A stretch of 64,000 nt of DNA from Dyella flagellata (lineage in GTDB: Bacteria > Pseudomonadota > Gammaproteobacteria > Xanthomonadales > Rhodanobacteraceae), in the NCBI RefSeq assembly GCF_030160275.1, contig NZ_BSOA01000003.1, forward strand, positions 327,937 through 391,936, read 5' to 3'. The notes beneath the pieces were generated by a model. It did no database searches. It was not told the DNA's origin and saw only the letters and a list, made by a program, of their open reading frames with translations. Both the position numbers and the translations under genes were made by a program. The stretch's first letter is position 1. Each line of letters starts with the position of its first letter. Of this stretch, positions 59,173 through 64,000 are shown in pieces.

Positions 59173-59664
59173 ATGACTTCCCTGATGGCCCCCGCGCCGC
59201 TTGCCGGCAACGATATCTACGAGCGCATCCTGACCGCCCCGGGAGGGCTGGTCGTGCTGGAGCACGTCGAGAGCAAGGCCTTGATTGAGCAATTTCGCGC
59301 CCTGGCGCGCCTGAACGGCCAATCGGTGTATCTCTGGCGGCCCGAAACCGGCATGGAAAACCTGCGTGAGGCGCATGCGGTGATTCCCGGTTCGCTACGC
59401 CTGGGCAATGCCTTGCGTTACATCCAGCAGGCCATTCATTTTGGCGTGTACCTGCTTTCCCCGTTCCCTTTGCCGCTGGCGCCCGCTGATAGCAGCCTGT
59501 TGCGGCAGCTGGCCCGTGCGCCTCAAGGGCATGTGCGTCGGGTGGTATTGCTCGATGCGCCGCAGAGTCTGGTTTCGAGCATCGACGATATTGCCGTGCG
59601 CCTGGGCAGCGCGGCGGACGTGGTCCAGCGCCCACGGCTGCGTGACGGACGATGGCTGTTGTGA
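59173..59664 (+). CDS. Uncharacterised protein overlapping the GGDEF/EAL gene
   Basis: This protein of about 163 residues has no signal peptide or membrane segment. It begins after NDIYERILTAPGGLVVLEHVESKALIEQFRALARLNGQSVYLWRPETGMENL and continues with RYIQQAIHFGVYLLSPFPLPLAP and VVLLDAPQSLVSSIDDIAVRLG. The strand/helix order and the short VVLLD stretch resemble part of a P-loop ATPase fold without its Walker A loop. I do not recognise a family. It overlaps the downstream c-di-GMP protein gene by 13 bases, which suggests a shared role. The start is uncertain (ATG 59173 or 59185, or TTG 59164). Confidence 0.7.
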   Translation: MTSLMAPAPLAGNDIYERILTAPGGLVVLEHVESKALIEQFRALARLNGQSVYLWRPETGMENLREAHAVIPGSLRLGNALRYIQQAIHFGVYLLSPFPLPLAPADSSLLRQLARAPQGHVRRVVLLDAPQSLVSSIDDIAVRLGSAADVVQRPRLRDGRWLL

Positions 59665-62258
59665 GTACGGCTGCTTTTCAAACCGGCATCTTGCTGGTGG
59701 CCTCGCAGCGCGAGCTTCGTCGCGAGCTGTTCGATGCGCTCGATCGCGAGGGGCATCCGACCATTCACTCCGCGCGCGACATGACGCATGCGGCGATCTT
59801 GCTGGAGGGGCGAGAACCGCTGGCGTTGATCGTGGTGGTGTTCGACGGTGACGGACGCGCGGGCACCACGGTCTGCGAACAACTGCGTCTGCTGCCGTCG
59901 TGCGTGGATGCGCCGATCATTGCGGTACTGGTCGACGAAGCGACCATCAAACCGGGCCAATTGCCGCCCATGGTTGGCGGCTGGCTGTTCGCGTCGCAAA
60001 TCGGCAGCGAACTGATTGCGCGCTGGCAGCAATTGCGTGGCGGGGCGCAGTTGCAGGTTGCGGAGCCGGTCGCCAATCCATCTCCAGCGTCTTCCTTGGT
60101 ATTGCCCGCCACCACCAGCGACTACCGTTTCATCTTCGAAGACGGTGATGGTGACTGGCTGATCGTCGACCCGGCCGCCGAACGCGTGGTGGAGGCCAAT
60201 CCGGCCTATATCAGGCACAGCGGGCTGGCCAATAGCTTGCTGACCAGCATGCCGCTGACGGAAGTGCTGATCTTCGAAACGGTGGGGCTGGAGAAAGCGC
60301 TGTTCGATGCGGACCGGCGCTGGCTCGCGTGCCGGCGCAAATCGGTTCGTGGCCATGACATAGGCGAAGCCAGTGTGCGACGCGTAAGGCATAGCGGACG
60401 CGAGATGCTGGCGCTGGTGTTTCGCAGCGCCAGCGCGAGCGTTCGCCCGGCTGTTGCCTTGGGGGTGCTGGCGCGCTTGCTCTCGGGCAATCACGACGAT
60501 GCAAGTCTGCCGGAAACCGCGCGACTGCTGTTGGACGAGATGGATCTGGATTATCTCGCCGTGTGGTCGGCGCGTCCGGAGGAAAGCAGCGTGCCGGTCC
60601 AGATCGTGCAGCGCTGGCGCGGCGAAGAGCAGGTCTGGCCGGGTCCGCAATTACAGAGTTCGCTGCGCCTGGTACTCGGGGGCCGCACGCTGCTGCATCC
60701 GCATGATGCAAAGCGATTGGCCGAGGTCGATCCGCTGATCAACTTGCTGGGCTTGCGCGGCTTCGTCGGCTTGCCCTTGCTCGACGAACGGCGCAGCGTG
60801 CTGGGCGCCTTGCTGGCGGGCAGCCGCCATCCTTTCAGCGAGCCGGGCATCGTGGAGCCGGTGCTGCATTGTGCGGCGGCGCACTTCGCGCACATGCTCG
60901 AATTGCGGCGCACCCGCGAGCAAGGCCGTGCAGAAGGCTTGCTGGATGCGCTCACCGGGCTGCCCAACCGGCTGCTGTTCAACGACCGCCTCGACACCAT
61001 CATCCGCGAGGCGAATCGCACCGGCGAGACCTTCGCCGTCCTGTTCGTGGACCTTGACCGCTTCAAGTTCATCAACGATACGCTCGGTCATGCGGTAGGC
61101 GACCAGGTGCTCGTGGCGGTGACGCAGCGACTACGCAGCAGCGTGCGCGCGTCCGATACCGTGGCGCGTTACGCCGGCGACGAGTTCATCATCGTGCTGC
61201 GGCACATCGTCAAGACCGATGACGTGCTGCGCGTAGCGGACAAGATCGTGCAGTTGATGGAGGCGCCGTTGCATCTGGAAGATGGTCCGGAGTTGCAGGT
61301 CACGGCATCCATCGGCATCAGCTACTTTCCGGAAGATGCGCTCGATGCCGAGACCTTGCTCAAGCATGCCGACGAGGCGATGTATGCCGCCAAGAGCCTG
61401 GGGCGCAACAATTACCGCGTCTACGACGTAAGCCCCGCGCAAGAGCAGCAGAACGCCGCCTTGAAGGCGCGCTTGCGCCATGCCGAAGGCAACGGTGAAT
61501 TGCGGGTGTTCTATCAGCCGCAGATCAGCGCGGAAACCGAAGACATTGTCGGCATGGAAGCGTTGCTGCGCTGGGAGCACCCGGAACTGGGCCACATCGG
61601 CCCCGGCTTCTTCATTCCGTTGGCGGAGGAAACCGGGCTGATCGTATCGATCGGCGAGTGGGTGCTGCGTACCGCTTGCAAACAGGCCAAGGCTTGGGAC
61701 GAGCGTTTCGGCTTGCGCTTGCGGCTGGGCGTGAACCTTTCCGCTGTGCAGCTGATGCAGCCGGACCTCCCGGACGTGGTGGAGTCCGTGCTGGAGGAGA
61801 GCGGTCTGGATCCGGGCTTGCTCGAACTGGAGGTCACCGAGAGCATCAGCATCAAGGCGGCACCCAACCTGATGGACAACATGCAGAAGTTGTACAAGCT
61901 CGGCTGCCATATCGCCATCGACGACTTCGGTACCGGCGCCGCTTCACTGGACTATCTGCGCAAACTCCCCGCCGATCGCATCAAGATCGACCAGAGCTTC
62001 GTGCGCAACATCGGCGTCGACCCCGATGACGAAGCGATCGTACGGGCCACCATCGAAATGGCTCATCGCCTCAAACGTGGCGTGGTGGCCGAGGGTGTGG
62101 AAATCGAGCAGCACCTGCAGTTCCTGCGTGCCAACCATTGCGATGAGCTCCAGGGCTACTTGTTCTGCCGGCCTTTGCCGCACTCCGGCTTTGAGCGCTT
62201 GCTGGGCGAGCGCGAGCGCTTGTTGTCCGGCCAGGGTCTTTCTGCGGTCAGCGCCTGA
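59652..62258 (+). CDS. c-di-GMP signalling protein: pseudo-receiver, PAS/GAF, GGDEF and EAL
   Basis: This 868-residue protein has a receiver-like N-terminal domain (about 10-125) lacking the acidic DD pair, a PAS-like segment (about 155-265), a GAF-like region (about 275-420), a GGDEF domain (about 428-590) with the loop AGDEF near residue 507, and an EAL domain (about 605-855). The EAL motifs MEALLRWEHP, NLSAVQL, ELEVTES, DDFGTG, KIDQSFV and EGVE are all present, so phosphodiesterase activity is likely. AGDEF loops can be active or serve as GTP sensors. No membrane segment. Starts within the preceding small gene. Confidence 0.92.
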   Translation: MAVVSTAAFQTGILLVASQRELRRELFDALDREGHPTIHSARDMTHAAILLEGREPLALIVVVFDGDGRAGTTVCEQLRLLPSCVDAPIIAVLVDEATIKPGQLPPMVGGWLFASQIGSELIARWQQLRGGAQLQVAEPVANPSPASSLVLPATTSDYRFIFEDGDGDWLIVDPAAERVVEANPAYIRHSGLANSLLTSMPLTEVLIFETVGLEKALFDADRRWLACRRKSVRGHDIGEASVRRVRHSGREMLALVFRSASASVRPAVALGVLARLLSGNHDDASLPETARLLLDEMDLDYLAVWSARPEESSVPVQIVQRWRGEEQVWPGPQLQSSLRLVLGGRTLLHPHDAKRLAEVDPLINLLGLRGFVGLPLLDERRSVLGALLAGSRHPFSEPGIVEPVLHCAAAHFAHMLELRRTREQGRAEGLLDALTGLPNRLLFNDRLDTIIREANRTGETFAVLFVDLDRFKFINDTLGHAVGDQVLVAVTQRLRSSVRASDTVARYAGDEFIIVLRHIVKTDDVLRVADKIVQLMEAPLHLEDGPELQVTASIGISYFPEDALDAETLLKHADEAMYAAKSLGRNNYRVYDVSPAQEQQNAALKARLRHAEGNGELRVFYQPQISAETEDIVGMEALLRWEHPELGHIGPGFFIPLAEETGLIVSIGEWVLRTACKQAKAWDERFGLRLRLGVNLSAVQLMQPDLPDVVESVLEESGLDPGLLELEVTESISIKAAPNLMDNMQKLYKLGCHIAIDDFGTGAASLDYLRKLPADRIKIDQSFVRNIGVDPDDEAIVRATIEMAHRLKRGVVAEGVEIEQHLQFLRANHCDELQGYLFCRPLPHSGFERLLGERERLLSGQGLSAVSA

Positions 62259-62341
62259 ATTGATCCGGGCAGCGCGCGCAACTTCTTGAGTCACAGCGGC
62301 ATGCCCCTATCTTAGAATGGTGATGGATCGGCTTTTGCACT

Positions 62342-62368
62342 GAACTTGTCGGGGCGAAACAGGTCAGA
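62342..62368 (+). promoter_or_regulatory. Sigma-E-type promoter of rpoE
   Basis: GAACTT (62342-62347), a 16-base spacer, and TCAGA (62364-62368) agree closely with the RpoE consensus GAACTT-N16-TCTGA, 61 bases before the rpoE start. It implies positive autoregulation. Confidence 0.8.
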
Positions 62369-62428
62369 ACGGCTCACCCATCCAACGGGACATCCCGGCA
62401 TGGTCCAGTGACGAAGGAGACGGCCCGG

Positions 62429-63025
62429 ATGGGCGACAACGAACTCGACAGTGCGCTGGTAGAGCGTGTTCAAAACGGGGACAGGCGTGCTTTCGACCTG
62501 TTGGTGCGTAAATATCAGAACAAGGTCATCGGCCTCATTTCCCGCTACGTACACAACGCCGCCGAATGCGAGGACGTGGCGCAGGAGGCTTTTGTCCGCG
62601 CCTGGCGGGCGATCGGCTCGTTCCGCGGCGACAGTGCTTTCTATACTTGGATGTACAAGATTGCCGTCAACACGGCCAAGAACCATCTGGTAGCCATGGG
62701 CCGCCGGCCCCCGGCGGACGATATCGCCATCGAGGATGCCGTGTTCGTGCCGGGTGCCGACCGCATGCAGGAGGGGGCCACCCCCGAGCGCGAATTGATG
62801 CGCCAGGAAATTGAACAAACGGTGTTTGCCACTGTCCAAGCCTTGCCCGAGGAGCTCAGGACGGCCATCACCCTGCGTGAAGTGGAAGGCCTTAGCTATG
62901 AAGAGATTGCCGAAGCCATGGGCTGCCCGATTGGAACGGTGCGTTCGCGCATCTTCCGGGCACGCGAGGCGATCGATGAAAAGTTGCGGCCATTGCTTTC
63001 AGACCGCGAGGATCGGATGTCATGA
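62429..63025 (+). CDS. rpoE: RNA polymerase sigma factor RpoE (sigma-E)
   Basis: This 198-residue ECF sigma factor controls the envelope stress response. It has region 2 (FDLLVRKYQNKVIGLISRYVHNAAECEDVAQEAFVRAW and TWMYKIAVNTAKN) and region 4 (ELRTAITLREVEGLSYEEIAEAMGCPIGTVRSRI). The start is ATG 62429 with AAGGAG nine bases upstream; a GTG at 62408 is in frame but lacks a good ribosome site. It overlaps rseA by four bases and is followed by a DegP-type protease gene, the classic arrangement. Confidence 0.96.
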   Translation: MGDNELDSALVERVQNGDRRAFDLLVRKYQNKVIGLISRYVHNAAECEDVAQEAFVRAWRAIGSFRGDSAFYTWMYKIAVNTAKNHLVAMGRRPPADDIAIEDAVFVPGADRMQEGATPERELMRQEIEQTVFATVQALPEELRTAITLREVEGLSYEEIAEAMGCPIGTVRSRIFRAREAIDEKLRPLLSDREDRMS

Positions 63026-63699
63026 CTGAAGCCAACATGGAAAACCTTTCCGCGGCCGTGGACGGTGAGCTGTCCAGGGAAGAGTTGCGCTTTTTGTTGC
63101 GCAGACTCGATCACGACGGTTCGCTGGTGCAGACATGGATGCGTTATCACGTTGCAGGCGAAGGACTGCGCCGGCAGTTACCGGCGGTGGCCAGCGAGGG
63201 CTTTGCGTCCCGCGTAATGGCGGCCATCGAAGGCGAACACGCGGCCGCCAAGTCGCCCAAGCGTGACTGGCTGCGGCTGTCCATGGGCGGCGCGATCGCG
63301 GCGAGTGTCGCGGTGGCGGCGTTGATGGTGTCGCGGCCGACTGCACCTGATTCCGAGCGTCCGGCCCGGCTTGCCGCCAATGGCGGCGCGGCTGCATCCC
63401 ACGGTGCGCGCGTCGGTGCATCCCTTGCTGCGGCCAATGCCACGGCGGCGCCAAGGCGGACGAGCAACGATATGCTGGCGGCCGTGCCGCCGTCCTTGAG
63501 CCCGTATTCGGCCTCGGCGTTGAGCCAGCGCGCTTCGGTGACCCTGGGCGATCCTTCGGAAAATCCGTTGTTCCAGCGCTATCGCGGCCAGAGCTATTCC
63601 ATGCACGGCTACAAGGCGCTGAACAACCAGGACGGCAGCTACTTGCTGCTGATCGATACCCCGCAGGCGCAGCCTGCCGCGGTGCAAGGCGCCCGTTAA
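63022..63699 (+). CDS. rseA: Anti-sigma-E factor RseA
   Basis: This 225-residue inner-membrane protein has an N-terminal RpoE-binding domain (MENLSAAVDGELSREELRFLLRRL ... WMRYHVAGEGLRRQ), a membrane helix at about 90-108 (GGAIAASVAVAALMVS) and a periplasmic domain of about 115 residues rich in Ala and Ser that would be cut by DegS-type proteases. RseB, usual in enterics, is not next; a MucD/DegP gene follows directly. Overlaps rpoE by ATGA. Confidence 0.9.
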   Translation: MTEANMENLSAAVDGELSREELRFLLRRLDHDGSLVQTWMRYHVAGEGLRRQLPAVASEGFASRVMAAIEGEHAAAKSPKRDWLRLSMGGAIAASVAVAALMVSRPTAPDSERPARLAANGGAAASHGARVGASLAAANATAAPRRTSNDMLAAVPPSLSPYSASALSQRASVTLGDPSENPLFQRYRGQSYSMHGYKALNNQDGSYLLLIDTPQAQPAAVQGAR

Positions 63700-63846
63700 G
63701 TAACATCCGGAAGCGGCGGGCATGCGCTCTCCGCTTTTCGGCTGGCCAGCTGCCTGGCTTTGCCTTTCTTCCTTGTCCCCTTGCTCTCGTTCCACCTGGC
63801 CAGCCCTGGAGCGTGAAGAGGGGTGTCTGAAACCCGTGGAGGAGTC

Positions 63847-64000
63847 ATGAATCAACCCCGTCTCGTCAATAGCCGTCTTCTTTGTGGCCTGCTGGGCTGT
63901 GCCCTGGGTTTGGGCATGGCCACGGCGAGTCCCGCGACTTGGGCGCAGGCTGCCCCGGCTGTTGCCGGCTTGCCCGATTTCACCGGGATCGTGCAGAAAA
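63847..64000 (+). CDS. degP: DegP/MucD-type periplasmic serine protease (5' end only)
   Basis: Only 51 codons are in the window. They encode a signal peptide (LLCGLLGCALGLGMATASPATWAQ) followed by GLPDFTGIVQK, the start of a Do-family protease. No catalytic residue is in view. The identification rests on this N terminus and on the rpoE-rseA context. GGAGTC precedes the ATG. The 147-base gap after rseA contains a 10-bp inverted repeat (63740-63749 with 63796-63805). Confidence 0.8.
   Translation, partial: MNQPRLVNSRLLCGLLGCALGLGMATASPATWAQAAPAVAGLPDFTGIVQK

Overview
The window is a stretch of a bacterial chromosome of roughly 60 percent GC, densely coding, with no complete prophage, plasmid backbone, CRISPR array or transposase. 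Gene content and order (tRNA cluster, tRNA-Leu-tig-clpP-clpX-lon-hup-tRNA-Val-tRNA-Asp-ppiD; sucA-sucB-lpd; smc-zipA; gloB-methyltransferase-rnhA-dnaQ; rpoE-rseA-degP) point to a gammaproteobacterium of the order Lysobacterales (Xanthomonadales). The Rhodanobacteraceae (Dyella, Rhodanobacter, Luteibacter or Frateuria-like) are my best guess; that assignment is an inference from context, not from a marker gene.

Layout. 0-10 kb: a PilH-like response regulator, a YhdH/AcuI-type oxidoreductase and a LOG-family protein, then the 2-oxoglutarate dehydrogenase operon (sucA, sucB, lpd) and a RoxA-like cupin oxygenase gene overlapping a small unknown gene, all on the minus strand. 10-20 kb: two secreted proteins (one a GH5 glycosidase), a TSUP transporter, purB, fumC, and a six-gene minus-strand unit with a GntR-type regulator, an ABC-2 transporter and two paralogous lipoproteins, preceded by a promoter that overlaps a palindrome. 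20-29 kb: yciI-bolA, smc-zipA, the divergent azoR/lysR pair, and an aminotransferase/omega-amidase pair. 29-39 kb: five tRNAs, then tRNA-Leu and the proteostasis block tig, clpP, clpX, lon, hup, two tRNAs and ppiD. 39-51 kb: mltD, gloB, a methyltransferase-like gene, rnhA, dnaQ, a PP2C phosphatase, a higBA locus whose toxin is frameshifted, a tRNA-Ser followed by an unusual mirrored and duplicated tRNA 3' end, an extra signal peptidase, and the divergent ppsA/ppsR pair. 51-64 kb: three minus-strand tRNAs (Ala-Glu-Asp), a CPA2 antiporter, an FKBP-type isomerase behind a sigma-E-like promoter, ugd-slyX-DUF2058, a FadJ-like beta-oxidation protein, a GGDEF/EAL protein, and rpoE-rseA followed by the first 51 codons of a DegP/MucD protease.

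Functional themes. Central carbon metabolism is represented by the 2-oxoglutarate dehydrogenase complex, fumarase, PEP synthase with its regulatory kinase/phosphatase, and beta-oxidation. Protein quality control runs from trigger factor and Clp/Lon in the cytoplasm to PpiD, an FkpA-like isomerase and DegP in the envelope. Near-matching sigma-E promoters lie upstream of rpoE and of the FKBP gene, which suggests that they are co-regulated.

Non-coding structure. A family of about 65-75 bp palindromic intergenic elements (GTAGGCTGGGAT...ATCCCAGCCTAC) occurs seven times, mostly at gene ends. A second, longer inverted-repeat element (58957-59077) shares its end with a composite element at the window start. 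These repeats, the tRNA-Ser locus and the GntR/ABC/lipoprotein unit are the least ordinary parts of the window. I saw no clear candidate for an entirely new defence or biosynthetic system.
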